NCBI RefSeq assembly: GCF_014192155.1
Contig: NZ_JACHXO010000003.1
Coordinates: 496,001-560,000 of the forward strand
Source of the DNA: Roseateles terrae
Lineage (GTDB): Bacteria > Pseudomonadota > Gammaproteobacteria > Burkholderiales > Burkholderiaceae_C
Length of the DNA stretch: 64,000 nucleotides
Direction: 5' to 3'
Under the pieces are notes generated by a model that was given only the letters and a program-made list of their open reading frames with translations, had not been told where the DNA came from and did not search any database. The first letter of the stretch is position 1, and each line of letters begins with the position of its first letter. The translations under genes were made by a program, and so were the position numbers. Below, one piece after another: positions 26,433-35,130 of the stretch.

Positions 26433-28241
26433 ATGACCGCTCCCACCTCCCGCGCTGAATTGCTGCCGCTCATCGGCCAACGCGCGTCTGCCGAAATTGC
26501 CGCGCTGGTGATTCCACCGGTCGTGGTGGCGTCGGTGCCGGGTCATGCGTCGCATCAATGGGCATGGATGTGGGCCGGTGCCTACTGGCTCGCCGCCGCG
26601 CTGCTGATCGGCATGCGCCACCTCTTCCGGCGGGACCACGCGCAACTTCCGTCGCTGGCGTTCCAGGCCCGATGGGGACGTCGTGTGGAACGATTCGGTC
26701 TCGGCTTCGGCTTCCTCTGGGGATGTCTGCCCTGGGTCAGTGTGCCGGCCCATTCCTTTGAATACGCACTTTTCCTGTATCTCGTGCTGGCCGGCACCAC
26801 GGCGTCGACCGTCTCCTACGCTGCGGCCGACCTGCGGGTGTTCCTGCGCTACCTGCTGCCGGCCTGGGGCCTGGCGGTGCTGGCCGTGCCGATGGCCTTC
26901 CCGGCCCACTGGAAGACCGTGCTGCCGCTGTGCCTGCTGTTCCCGTGGCTGGTGTGGCGGCATGCCCGCACATCGCATCGGTTCCTGCTGGAGCAGTCCG
27001 AGCTCAAGCATCGCAGCGAGGCCTTCGCCCTGGCGCATCGCGAGGCTCGGGATGCGGCCGCCGCCGCGTCGCGGGAAAAGAGCCTGTTCCTTGCCACCGC
27101 CAGTCATGACCTGCGCCAGCCGCTGTATGCCCTGACACTCACCGCGCAGGCGGCTGTGCAGCGCAACCGGGACGCGGCCCTGTCGCCGCTGTTGCTGGAC
27201 ATCAGCCAGGCCGCCAGCCATGTCAGCGATCTGCTGAATGCGCTCCTGGATGTCTCGGCGCTGGACAGCCGCAATGAGCAGTTGCCGCTGCAGGCGGTGG
27301 CGCTGACGCCGCTGCTGTGTGAGCTGCATGAGCGCTTCCAGCCGGAAGCGCAGGCGCGCGGATTGGACTGGCGCATGCGCAGTCCCGAAACGCCCGCCTG
27401 GGTGATGGCCGACCCGATCCTGCTGCGCCGAGCGCTGTCCAATCTCCTGCACAACGCCCTGCGCTACACCCCGAACGGCGGCGTGCTGCTGGCGGTGCGA
27501 CCGCGTTCAACAGGCTGGGCCATTGAGGTGTGGGACACCGGCGTGGGCATGGCCGAGCAGGAGCAGCAGCGGCTGTTCGCCGCCTTCGAGCGTGCGGACG
27601 ACGCCGCCCAGCATGCCGCAGAAGGTCATGGACTGGGACTGTCCGTGGTGAGGGACTGCGTGCGGCGGCTGGGCGCCACCATCGAATGGCAGTCACGGGT
27701 GGATGTGGGCTCGCGCTTTCGGGTCCTGCTTGCCAGCACCGCCGCACCGTCAACGGCCTCCTCGACCGTCCGCCCGATGCGCACCGCTGCGTTCGATCAA
27801 CAGCCGCTGCTGCGCGGTCAGGTGCTGGTGATTGAAGACGATCCTGGCGTCATCCAGGGCCTGCGTCATCTGATGAAGGACTGGGGGCTGGACGGCCGAT
27901 TTGGCGCCGATGCGGTGCAGGCCTACCGCGCGCTCGCGGATGGCTTCGAGCCGGTCGTGGTGATGAGCGATCTGCGCCTGCGCGGCGACGTCAGCGGCTA
28001 CGACCTGCTGCAGGCACTGCTGGCGCGGCATCCCCAGGCGCGCGGTCTGATCGTCACCGGCGAGCTGGACCATCCGGATCTGCAGCGGGCCGATGAAGAC
28101 GGCTTTCTGGTGCTGCGCAAGCCGGTGGCGCCGGAAGCGCTGCACCGGGTGCTCGCAGGGCTGCTGGGCTACACCGCGCTGTCACTGGACGGGCAGACGG
28201 CGGCGCCACCGCTGGACACGTCCGACGCCGCATCGGCCTGA
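26433..28241 (+). CDS. Hybrid sensor histidine kinase/response regulator
   Basis: 602 residues. An N-terminal membrane region of about five to six helices (about 30-185) is followed by a short coiled coil, the phosphoacceptor box TASHDLRQPLYALTL (His about 225), N box NLLHNALRYTPNGG, G1 DTGVGM and G2 GHGLGLSVV. A receiver domain at about 465-580 has its acceptor Asp in VMSDLRLRG (about 512) and acidic pocket VIEDD. The DLRQPL H-box is typical of the kinase group that pairs a membrane sensor with a C-terminal receiver. ATG 26433 is chosen because coding character begins there. No cognate output regulator is adjacent. Confidence 0.85.
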   Translation: MTAPTSRAELLPLIGQRASAEIAALVIPPVVVASVPGHASHQWAWMWAGAYWLAAALLIGMRHLFRRDHAQLPSLAFQARWGRRVERFGLGFGFLWGCLPWVSVPAHSFEYALFLYLVLAGTTASTVSYAAADLRVFLRYLLPAWGLAVLAVPMAFPAHWKTVLPLCLLFPWLVWRHARTSHRFLLEQSELKHRSEAFALAHREARDAAAAASREKSLFLATASHDLRQPLYALTLTAQAAVQRNRDAALSPLLLDISQAASHVSDLLNALLDVSALDSRNEQLPLQAVALTPLLCELHERFQPEAQARGLDWRMRSPETPAWVMADPILLRRALSNLLHNALRYTPNGGVLLAVRPRSTGWAIEVWDTGVGMAEQEQQRLFAAFERADDAAQHAAEGHGLGLSVVRDCVRRLGATIEWQSRVDVGSRFRVLLASTAAPSTASSTVRPMRTAAFDQQPLLRGQVLVIEDDPGVIQGLRHLMKDWGLDGRFGADAVQAYRALADGFEPVVVMSDLRLRGDVSGYDLLQALLARHPQARGLIVTGELDHPDLQRADEDGFLVLRKPVAPEALHRVLAGLLGYTALSLDGQTAAPPLDTSDAASA

Positions 28242-28261
28242 GTGCTCCCTGGCACGGCGCC

Positions 28262-29731
28262 TCACTCCTGTCCGGAGTGAGTCTTCTCCGTCGCTGACGG
28301 CGCCGACCTGATTGGCTCAGCCTGCCAGGTCGGCGCGGTGGGTGCTTCGTGCGCGTGATGCGCGTCATGCGCGTCATGCGCGTGGGGTGCGTTGGGTGCT
28401 TTGGATGCGTCGTGTGCACCCTGTGCTCCCTGTACTTCCTGTGCCTCCAGCGCCGCCCGCTCCCGCCACGACGGCACGTCCCCCAGCTTTCCGCCAGCCG
28501 GCAGCTCCGGATGTTTCGCCAGGCCCACCCGCTGCGACTTGTAGATGCCGCTGTGCCCGGAGCACAGATAACTCACCCCGCAGGCCACCGCCGCATACAC
28601 CCCGATCTCCGCGCCAAACAGCTCCATCGCCATCAAGGTACAGGCGATGGGCGTATTGGACGCGCCGGCAAAGACCGCGACAAAGCCCAATCCGGCCAGC
28701 ATGGGAAACGGCAGATCCAGCATGGGCGCCAGCGCGTTCCCCAGCGTCGCTCCGATGAAAAACAGCGGCGTGACCTCGCCGCCCTTGAACCCGCTGGCCA
28801 GCGAGCCCGCCGTCAGCAGCAGCTTGGCGGCGAAGTCGGTGGCGGGCAATGGCTGCTGAAACGCTTCCTGGATGACGGGAATCCCCAGGCCCGCATACCG
28901 CCACGCGTCCAGGCCCCAGATCACCAGCGCCACCACCGCCCCACCGACGAGCGGGCGCAATGGCGCATAAGCGATGCGCTGTTTCATGAAGGCCTGACCC
29001 GCATGGGTCAGGGTGGCAAACACCATCGCCACCAGCCCGAACAACATGCCGGCCAGCACCACCGCCAGCAGCGGCCAGGCAGAGACCGGCGGCAAGGCGC
29101 CCACCGCGTAATGGGTGTGATGCGCGCCCCAGGCCGAGGTCACCTGGTCCGCCACCACCGCGGCCACCAGGCAGGGCCACAGCGCGTCGTACCGAAGGCT
29201 CCCGATGACCAGCACCTCCAGCCCGAACACCGCGCCTGCCAGCGGCGTCCCAAACACCGATGCAAAACCCGCGCTGATGCCGGCCATCAGCATGAGGCGC
29301 CGATCTTCCGCGCGCAGCTTGAAGCGCTCCGTCAGCTGGTCCGCCAGTGCGCCGCCCATCTGCACCGCGGTGCCCTCGCGGCCCACCGAAGCGCCAAAGA
29401 GATGCGACACCACCGTGCCGCCCAGGATCAGCGGCGCCATGCGCAGCGGCACCATCCGCTTGGGATCATGGATCTCGTCGATCAGCAGGTTGTTGCCGCC
29501 CTCGACCTCGCGTCCCAGCTTGAGATACACCCAGCCGACCACAAAACCGGCCAGCGGCAAGCCCCACAGCAGCCAGCGATGCGCCTCCCGGGTGCGGGTG
29601 GCCCAGTCCAGGGCAAAGAGGAAAAAGGCGGAGGCCGTGCCGGCCAGGACGGCCACGAGGCTGGCCAGCACCAGCCAGCGCAGCAGCGAGGGAATGAGGT
29701 GGACGTGCTCGAGGTAGCGCAGGCGTTTCAT
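28262..29731 (-). CDS. CLC-F type fluoride/proton antiporter
   Basis: 489-residue CLC-fold membrane protein. Two features point to the fluoride-exporting CLC-F branch rather than a chloride channel: the first selectivity region reads GGNNLLIDEIH (about 80) instead of GSGIP, and the second reads GREGTAVQ (about 118) instead of GREGP. A recognisable fluoride riboswitch stands upstream. The third ion-path motif is GFKGGEVTPLFFIG. The protein ends in a His/Ala-rich tail of about 45 residues made by a 9-base DNA repeat (AHDAHDAHHAHEA). ATG 29731 is used; ATG 29761 would add ten residues. Family assignment is by remembered motif differences. Confidence 0.85.
   Translation of the reverse strand: MKRLRYLEHVHLIPSLLRWLVLASLVAVLAGTASAFFLFALDWATRTREAHRWLLWGLPLAGFVVGWVYLKLGREVEGGNNLLIDEIHDPKRMVPLRMAPLILGGTVVSHLFGASVGREGTAVQMGGALADQLTERFKLRAEDRRLMLMAGISAGFASVFGTPLAGAVFGLEVLVIGSLRYDALWPCLVAAVVADQVTSAWGAHHTHYAVGALPPVSAWPLLAVVLAGMLFGLVAMVFATLTHAGQAFMKQRIAYAPLRPLVGGAVVALVIWGLDAWRYAGLGIPVIQEAFQQPLPATDFAAKLLLTAGSLASGFKGGEVTPLFFIGATLGNALAPMLDLPFPMLAGLGFVAVFAGASNTPIACTLMAMELFGAEIGVYAAVACGVSYLCSGHSGIYKSQRVGLAKHPELPAGGKLGDVPSWRERAALEAQEVQGAQGAHDASKAPNAPHAHDAHDAHHAHEAPTAPTWQAEPIRSAPSATEKTHSGQE
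28351..28386 (-). repeat. 9-bp tandem repeats encoding the His-rich tail of the CLC gene
   Basis: Four consecutive 9-base units (GCGCGTGAT, GCGCGTCAT, GCGCGTCAT, GCGCGTGGG on the plus strand) in the 3' end of the antiporter gene. On the coding strand they give repeated His-Ala-Asp/His triplets. Confidence 0.8.
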
Positions 29732-29838
29732 CAAAGACCCAGCGATTGCGGCAGCGGCCATCCGACGGCCGCCACTTGAATGGCAAGACGACTGGTCAAC
29801 GAGGCCCGGGCGAACGCCACATCGAACGCCCACACAGG

Positions 29839-29920
29839 CCTGGTCTCCCAGGACGATGTAGGCATCATCAGCGTCACGACAGCAGGTCGATCGGCGGTTC
29901 GCGGAGGAATGCCATCTCCG
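29839..29920 (-). promoter_or_regulatory. Fluoride riboswitch (crcB motif) upstream of the CLC-F gene
   Basis: On the minus strand GGAGATGGCATTCCTCC (29903-29919) is followed after AACCGCC by CTGATGATGCCTAC (29858-29871). These match, as I remember it, the 5' stem-loop and the conserved 3' pseudoknot strand of the fluoride aptamer. A CCTGG-GAGA-CCAGG hairpin (29839-29852) follows at once and may be part of the expression platform. It lies about 120 bases before the antiporter start. Fluoride binding would switch on export. Confidence 0.85.
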
Positions 29921-30113
29921 TTCGAGCCATTCTAGCCAGGACCGGCGCCACCGCGCGTGCGAGACAAAGTTGGCAATGCGGGCGGAATTCACGGCGGCGA
30001 ATCGTGAAGCTTGCCCAGAAGCCCCCGATCCAAGGGCCGGCCCAACCCAACCATTCTGTGCGAGCAGAGGACAATTGAGGACCTCCCGTTGTTCCCAGTG
30101 CAAGGTTCGCCCA

Positions 30114-31793
30114 ATGCCCAACGCCTTGACCGGCCTCTCCATGCGCAATCGCCTGCTGCTGACGCTGGTGCTGTCGCTGGTGCTGGTGGCGTCTTCCGCG
30201 CTCCTGGGCCTGTGGCAGACCCAGCGTCTGGCCGACACCACCGAGTCGCTGTATGCCGACCGTCTGGTGCCGCTGAGCCTGCTGCGCGAGATGGCCCGGG
30301 ATCTGGGTCCCCAGGGTCTGGGCGGCGTCATCAATCCGGTGGCGGGCGTGCGCACCCAGGGTTCAGACCGGGATGCCGAGCATCTGGCCGACGCCTTGCG
30401 GCGTGAATGGCAGGCGTATCTCGGCACACGTCTGGTCCCGACCGAAGACCTCCTGGCCCAGCGCCTGCAGCCGCAGCTCGACGCATTGCTGACCGGTGTG
30501 GTGCGGGCCAGCGAGGCCACGCCGGAGCAGGTGCGAGAACTCAACCGTCAGCGCCTGGCGGTGATGCGGCAGGTGGACGAGCTCGCCGGCTTCCAGCTGA
30601 GCCAGGCGCGCCTCGATACCGAACGCACCCGCGACGCCACCGGCGACGCGGCGCGGCTCGGCGTGCTGCTGGTCTCCATTACCGCCCTGCTCTGCGGCGT
30701 CATGATCTGGACCGTGTGGTGGCGTTATGACGAGGAACGCCGCGCGGGCGCCGATGCCCGTGAACGTCTGCACCGCATGTATCAGGCGCTGTCGCAGACC
30801 AACCAGTTGATCGTGCAGCGGGAGGCGGTGCTGGAGCTGGGCACCTCGGCCGAGCAGTCGCTGTTCGACGGCCTCTGCCGCGTCTGTGTGCAAACGGGCC
30901 ATGCCAGGGTGGCCACGGTGGTGCTGCAGGAGGGCAGCTACTTCGCCCGTGTGGCCGCCGCCGGCGAGATCGAGCGCTGGATGCCGGGAGCCCCGCCGCG
31001 CTGGACCGTGGAGTCGGCCTTCGGCCAAAGTTCGCTGAGCACCCGGGCCATCCTCTCGGGGGTCCACCAGATCGTCAACCGGCCGCTGCAGGACGCGCGA
31101 CTGGTACAGACCGGTGCGCCGGTCCTGCCACCGGGAGTGGAATCACTGGCCGCGTTCCCGCTACGTCGCAACGGCCAGGTGGTGGGCGCGCTGAGCGTGC
31201 TGGCCGGGGAGCCGGACTTCTTTGATGTCACCGTCATCCGTCTCTTCGACGAGATGACCGATGACCTCTCTTTCGCTCTGGACAACCTCACCCGCGAACG
31301 GGAGCGGGCGCAGGCCCTGGTCACGGCCCGGGAGGCCGGTGACGAGCTGCGCAACCTGCTGCAGGCGATGCCGGTGCACATGTCGCTCAACCGGCTGCCG
31401 GACGGCGCGGTACTGGCCATCAACGACGCGATGTGTCGTCGCTACGGCATCACCCGCGAGGAAGCCCTGGGCCGCCGCCTGGTGGACCTGGGCGTGGGCA
31501 TGCTGCCCACCTACCGGCAACGCTATTACGAGCTGCTGCAGCAACATCCGGAGGTGGTGGGTCTGCCGGTGCGGGCCAGCACCCGGGACGGACGCATCCT
31601 CGTGTCGCGGGTCTATGCCCGCCGCGTTCGTTATCACGGCCAGGACTGCGTGATTGGCTGCAGCGTGGATATCGACGACACCACCGACGGCGCCGCCGCC
31701 GTCGCGGCCGTGTTGCAGGCAGCAGGAAAGACCGGGCCCGGCAGCGGGGCACAAAGTCCGGGAGAATCGCTGCATGCAGATCCTCAGTCTTAA
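30114..31793 (+). CDS. Membrane sensor with GAF and PAS domains and no output domain
   Basis: 559 residues. TM1 (LLLTLVLSLVLVASSALLGL, about 14-34) opens a four-helix-bundle-like periplasmic domain, and TM2 (about 180-202) leads to a helical linker, a GAF domain (about 235-400, VESLAAFPLRRNGQVVGALS) and a PAS domain (about 420-530, MPVHMSLNRLPDGAVLAIND). It stops there: no kinase, GGDEF, EAL or HAMP-MCP output is present. The last 20 bases overlap the MOSC gene, so the absence is not due to the window edge. Relatives usually end in a GGDEF or kinase domain. It may act by binding a partner, or be a truncated remnant that stays open. Confidence 0.72.
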   Translation: MPNALTGLSMRNRLLLTLVLSLVLVASSALLGLWQTQRLADTTESLYADRLVPLSLLREMARDLGPQGLGGVINPVAGVRTQGSDRDAEHLADALRREWQAYLGTRLVPTEDLLAQRLQPQLDALLTGVVRASEATPEQVRELNRQRLAVMRQVDELAGFQLSQARLDTERTRDATGDAARLGVLLVSITALLCGVMIWTVWWRYDEERRAGADARERLHRMYQALSQTNQLIVQREAVLELGTSAEQSLFDGLCRVCVQTGHARVATVVLQEGSYFARVAAAGEIERWMPGAPPRWTVESAFGQSSLSTRAILSGVHQIVNRPLQDARLVQTGAPVLPPGVESLAAFPLRRNGQVVGALSVLAGEPDFFDVTVIRLFDEMTDDLSFALDNLTRERERAQALVTAREAGDELRNLLQAMPVHMSLNRLPDGAVLAINDAMCRRYGITREEALGRRLVDLGVGMLPTYRQRYYELLQQHPEVVGLPVRASTRDGRILVSRVYARRVRYHGQDCVIGCSVDIDDTTDGAAAVAAVLQAAGKTGPGSGAQSPGESLHADPQS

Positions 31794-32343
31794 TGTGGCC
31801 CGTATCGCTCCGCTGGTGGTGAACGGCAAGCAGACGCTCAGTGCCATCCGCAAGCGGCCGGTCGACGGCGCGGTGGACGTGGGCCCATTGGGCCTGACCG
31901 GCGACGAGCAGGCCGATCCGCGCTATCACGGGGGTCAGGCCAAGGCGGTGTATGCCTATCCGGCCGAGCACTACGCTTTCTGGCAGACGGTCCGCGCGCA
32001 GGCGCAGGTGGCGGACTGGAACTCGCCGCTGCCCTTTGGCAGCATGGGCGAGAACCTGAGCATCGAAGGCCTTCTCGAAAACGATGCCTGGATCGGCGAT
32101 GTGCTGGTGTTCCCCGACTGCGAGCTGGCCATCAGCGAGCCGCGCTACCCATGCAGCAAGTTCAATGCGGTCATGGGGTTCAACAAGGCCACCAAGATGA
32201 TGGTGCAAAGCGGCTGGTGCGGCTTCTACCTGGCGGTGCGCCAGGCCGGCACACTGTCGGCCGGTCAGCGCTTTGAGGTGCGACCGGGCCCGCGCGAGGT
32301 CTCCATCGCCGAAGTCTTCCGCGCCAAGAAGCCCAAGGGCTGA
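31774..32343 (+). CDS. MOSC domain protein, YiiM-like
   Basis: 189 residues. MOSC domains transfer sulfur or bind molybdenum cofactor products; YiiM relatives reduce N-hydroxylated compounds with Moco. Family features are GLTGDEQADPRYHGG, the MGENLSIEG segment and SEPRYPCSKF with the conserved Cys that would ligate molybdenum. ATG 31774 has GGGAGA upstream and overlaps the sensor gene by 20 bases. It is followed by the terminator of the convergent ene-reductase gene. Confidence 0.85.
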   Translation: MQILSLNVARIAPLVVNGKQTLSAIRKRPVDGAVDVGPLGLTGDEQADPRYHGGQAKAVYAYPAEHYAFWQTVRAQAQVADWNSPLPFGSMGENLSIEGLLENDAWIGDVLVFPDCELAISEPRYPCSKFNAVMGFNKATKMMVQSGWCGFYLAVRQAGTLSAGQRFEVRPGPREVSIAEVFRAKKPKG

Positions 32344-32353
32344 CGCCCGGCCG

Positions 32354-32393
32354 AAAAAAAGCCCGCGGGCGCTGAAGGCAGCGGCCGGCGGGC
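32354..32393 (-). terminator. Intrinsic terminator of the ene-reductase gene
   Basis: On the minus strand GCCCGC/GCGGGC with inner stem CGCTG-AAGG-CAGCG is followed by seven T (complement of A at 32354-32360). It lies about 30 bases after the stop of the Old Yellow Enzyme gene. Confidence 0.85.
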
Positions 32394-32422
32394 ATCACAC
32401 GGAAGCTTGAGCGTCTGGGCGA

Positions 32423-33499
32423 TCAGTCCGCCAGCGCAGGGTAGTCGGTGTAGCCTTCAGCACCGCCGCCATACATCGTGGCCGAGTTGGCCTTCTGCAG
32501 CGGCGCATTCAGGCGCAGGCGACGCACCAGGTCCGGATTGGAGATGAAGCTGCGGCCAAAGGCCACTGCATCCGCCTGGCCATCCGCCACGGCGGCCAGC
32601 GCCATCTCGCGGGTGTAGCCGTTGTTGGCGATGTAGGGGCCCTTGAAGCGCTCGCGCAGGGCGGCGTAGTCGAACGGCGCCACGTCGCGCGGGCCGCCGG
32701 TCTGGCCTTCGATCACATGCAGGAAAGCCAGCTTCATCGGTGCCAGCTGCTCGGCGACATAGTTGAAGAGCGCTTGTGCATCGCTGTCCTGGCCGGCATC
32801 GTTGACCGGCGTGACCGGCGACAGGCGCAGGCCGGTGCGGTCCGCACCGATCGCATCGACGATGGCACGCATCGTCTCCAGCAGCAGGCGGGCGCGGTTC
32901 TCGATGGAGCCGCCGTACGCATCGGTGCGGTCGTTGACGCTGTCGCGCAGGAACTGGTCCAGCAGATAGCCGTTGGCGCCGTGCACTTCCACGGCGTCGA
33001 AGCCGGCTTCCATGGCGGACTTCGCGGCATGCACATACGACTGGACGATGCCGGGCAGCTCTTCCGTCTTCAGGGCACGCGGCGCGGCCACGTCGACGAA
33101 ACCTTCCTTGGTGAAGGTCTTGCTGTTGGCCGGGCGGTCGGTGGAAGACACCGGCTTGGCGCCATCCGGCTGGAATTCGGCGTGGGAAATGCGGCCGACG
33201 TGCCAGAGCTGCACGGCGATCTTGCCACCGGCTTCATGCACCGCATCGGTCACCCGCTTCCAGGCGGCGACCTGCTCCGGCGAATAGATCCCTGGGGTGT
33301 CCAGATAACCCTGGCCTTCCGGCGCGATCTGTGCGCCTTCACTGATGATCAGGCCGGCGGTGGCGCGCTGACGGTAGTACTCGACAGCCAGCGGACCGGG
33401 CAGCAGGCCCTGGGAACGGTTGCGGGTCAGCGGGGCCATGACGATGCGGTTGGCCATCGACACGGCGCCCAGTTGCAGCGGATCAAACAAGCTCGGCAT
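32423..33499 (-). CDS. nemA: Old Yellow Enzyme family ene-reductase (N-ethylmaleimide reductase-like)
   Basis: 358-residue FMN enzyme that reduces activated C=C bonds and often nitro compounds with NADPH. Characteristic segments are the N-terminal LFDPLQLGAVSMANRIVMAP, VQLWHVGRISH, the substrate-binding and catalytic region VEVHGANGYLLDQFLRDSVN, and the C-terminal AVAFGRSFISNPDLVRRL. Length is normal. Symbol used by similarity; no nemR-type repressor is adjacent. Confidence 0.88.
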   Translation of the reverse strand: MPSLFDPLQLGAVSMANRIVMAPLTRNRSQGLLPGPLAVEYYRQRATAGLIISEGAQIAPEGQGYLDTPGIYSPEQVAAWKRVTDAVHEAGGKIAVQLWHVGRISHAEFQPDGAKPVSSTDRPANSKTFTKEGFVDVAAPRALKTEELPGIVQSYVHAAKSAMEAGFDAVEVHGANGYLLDQFLRDSVNDRTDAYGGSIENRARLLLETMRAIVDAIGADRTGLRLSPVTPVNDAGQDSDAQALFNYVAEQLAPMKLAFLHVIEGQTGGPRDVAPFDYAALRERFKGPYIANNGYTREMALAAVADGQADAVAFGRSFISNPDLVRRLRLNAPLQKANSATMYGGGAEGYTDYPALAD

Positions 33500-33756
33500 A
33501 GGGGGTCACTCGAAAAAGAAGGGTCAAAAGGAGGTTCCGGCGGGATGGCAAACGGCAGACCGTGCCGCCGCCGCCAAGGAACCGTCTCGGAGGAGGGATG
33601 GCGGGAGCTTACTGGCGGCGGCGATCACTTGCTGAACCTGCGCGACAGTCCGGACGGGGGCTGGGGGCTTGTGCCGCGCTCTGCAGGCTCGCGGCGAGTT
33701 GGCTAGACTCGCGCGCCCCCGCTACCGTTCGGGAGTCGCCGCTCCGCCTCGCCGCC

Positions 33757-34980
33757 ATGTCTGATGCTTCGTCCCGCCCGAACCGCTGTGCCGGGCCGTC
33801 GCCACTCGGGCGTCGGGCACTCCTCAGAAGCGCCCTGGCCGTCGGGAGCGCGCGGCTCGCGGCTTTTTGCCCCGGGAACGCCCTGGCTCAGACGTCCCCC
33901 ACCACCGGCCCGCTCCTTCGGGTCGGTCCCGGCCAGCGGCTCACCACCCTGGCGGCCGCCGCTGCAGAAGCCCGCCCCGGCAGCACCATCGAAGTGCAGG
34001 CCGGCGACTATCGCGCCGACGTCGCCACCTGGACCCAGGACGATCTGACCTTGCGCGCCGTCGGCGGCCGGGTGCGCCTGCTGGCCGACGGCGCGCATGC
34101 CCAAGGCAAGGGCCTTTTCGTCTGCGCCGGTCGGCGCATGACCATCACCGGCTTCGATTTCATCGGCGCGCGGGTCCCGGACCGCAATGGCGCCGGCATC
34201 CGCCTGGAACGCGGCTCGCTGACCCTGCGCGACTGCCGCTTCGACGACAACGAAAATGGCCTGCTTTCCGCGAACGACCCGTCCATCACGCTGGACATCG
34301 AACGCTGCGAGTTCGGCGCCATTGCGCCCGGGGAAGGCCGCACCCACAACTGTTATGTGGGCAGCATCGGCCGGTTAAGGGTGGTGGGCAGCTATTTCCA
34401 TCATGGCCACACTGGGCATCTGCTCAAGAGCCGGGCGGCGGTGAACCACATCTTCTACAACCGCCTGACCGACGAAACCGGCCGCGCCAGCTTTGAGCTG
34501 GAGTTCCCCAATGGCGGCCTGGGACTGGTGGTGGGCAACCTCATCCAGCAGAGCGCCTCAACCGAGAACTACCACCTGGTGGCCTATGGCAGCGAAGGGC
34601 TGGTCGGACCGCGGCATGAACTGCACCTGATCAACAACACCCTGGTGGACCTGCGACCGGCCGGCGGCGTCTACCTCCGCATGGCGCCGGGGGCACAGAA
34701 GGTCCGTGTGATCAACAACCTGCTGTGCGGCAAACGGGAGCTGCCGCCGGGGCCGGGGTGGGAGCAGCACCACAACTACTTTGTGGACCGCTCCGCCTTC
34801 GTGGCACCTGAACGCCATGACTACGCCCTGCGGCCCGGCTCCCCCCTGCTGGGCCGGGCGGAGGAACCCGGGGCGGTGGATGGCCAGCCGCTGCGCCCGG
34901 TGGCGCAGTACCGCCACCCCTGCGACACCGCGCCGGTGCCGATGGACGGCGTTTACAGCCCGGGCGCGATGCAGATCTGA
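33757..34980 (+). CDS. Exported right-handed beta-helix repeat protein
   Basis: 407 residues. The N terminus holds a twin-arginine signal, LGRRALLRSALAVGSARLAA, with a likely cleavage after ALAQ. The mature part shows parallel beta-helix repeats (patterns such as GAGIRLERGSLTLRDCRF and FDDNENGLLSAN), as in pectate-lyase-like proteins. No catalytic motif of a known lyase is clear, so an exported polysaccharide-related role is only inferred. ATG 33757 is set by the signal sequence. Confidence 0.75.
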   Translation: MSDASSRPNRCAGPSPLGRRALLRSALAVGSARLAAFCPGNALAQTSPTTGPLLRVGPGQRLTTLAAAAAEARPGSTIEVQAGDYRADVATWTQDDLTLRAVGGRVRLLADGAHAQGKGLFVCAGRRMTITGFDFIGARVPDRNGAGIRLERGSLTLRDCRFDDNENGLLSANDPSITLDIERCEFGAIAPGEGRTHNCYVGSIGRLRVVGSYFHHGHTGHLLKSRAAVNHIFYNRLTDETGRASFELEFPNGGLGLVVGNLIQQSASTENYHLVAYGSEGLVGPRHELHLINNTLVDLRPAGGVYLRMAPGAQKVRVINNLLCGKRELPPGPGWEQHHNYFVDRSAFVAPERHDYALRPGSPLLGRAEEPGAVDGQPLRPVAQYRHPCDTAPVPMDGVYSPGAMQI

Positions 34981-35130
34981 GACACCGCCGGCACGTCTTG
35001 CCCGCACCTTGCCGGGACGCCGCCAGGAAGCTGGTGGGGAGGCCGCGCGGAGACCGCTGAGCGGGCGCCGCAACGCCACCATGGCGCCGGCGCCGCATCC
35101 ATCGGGGGCGATCGCAGGTACAGTGCCGAC

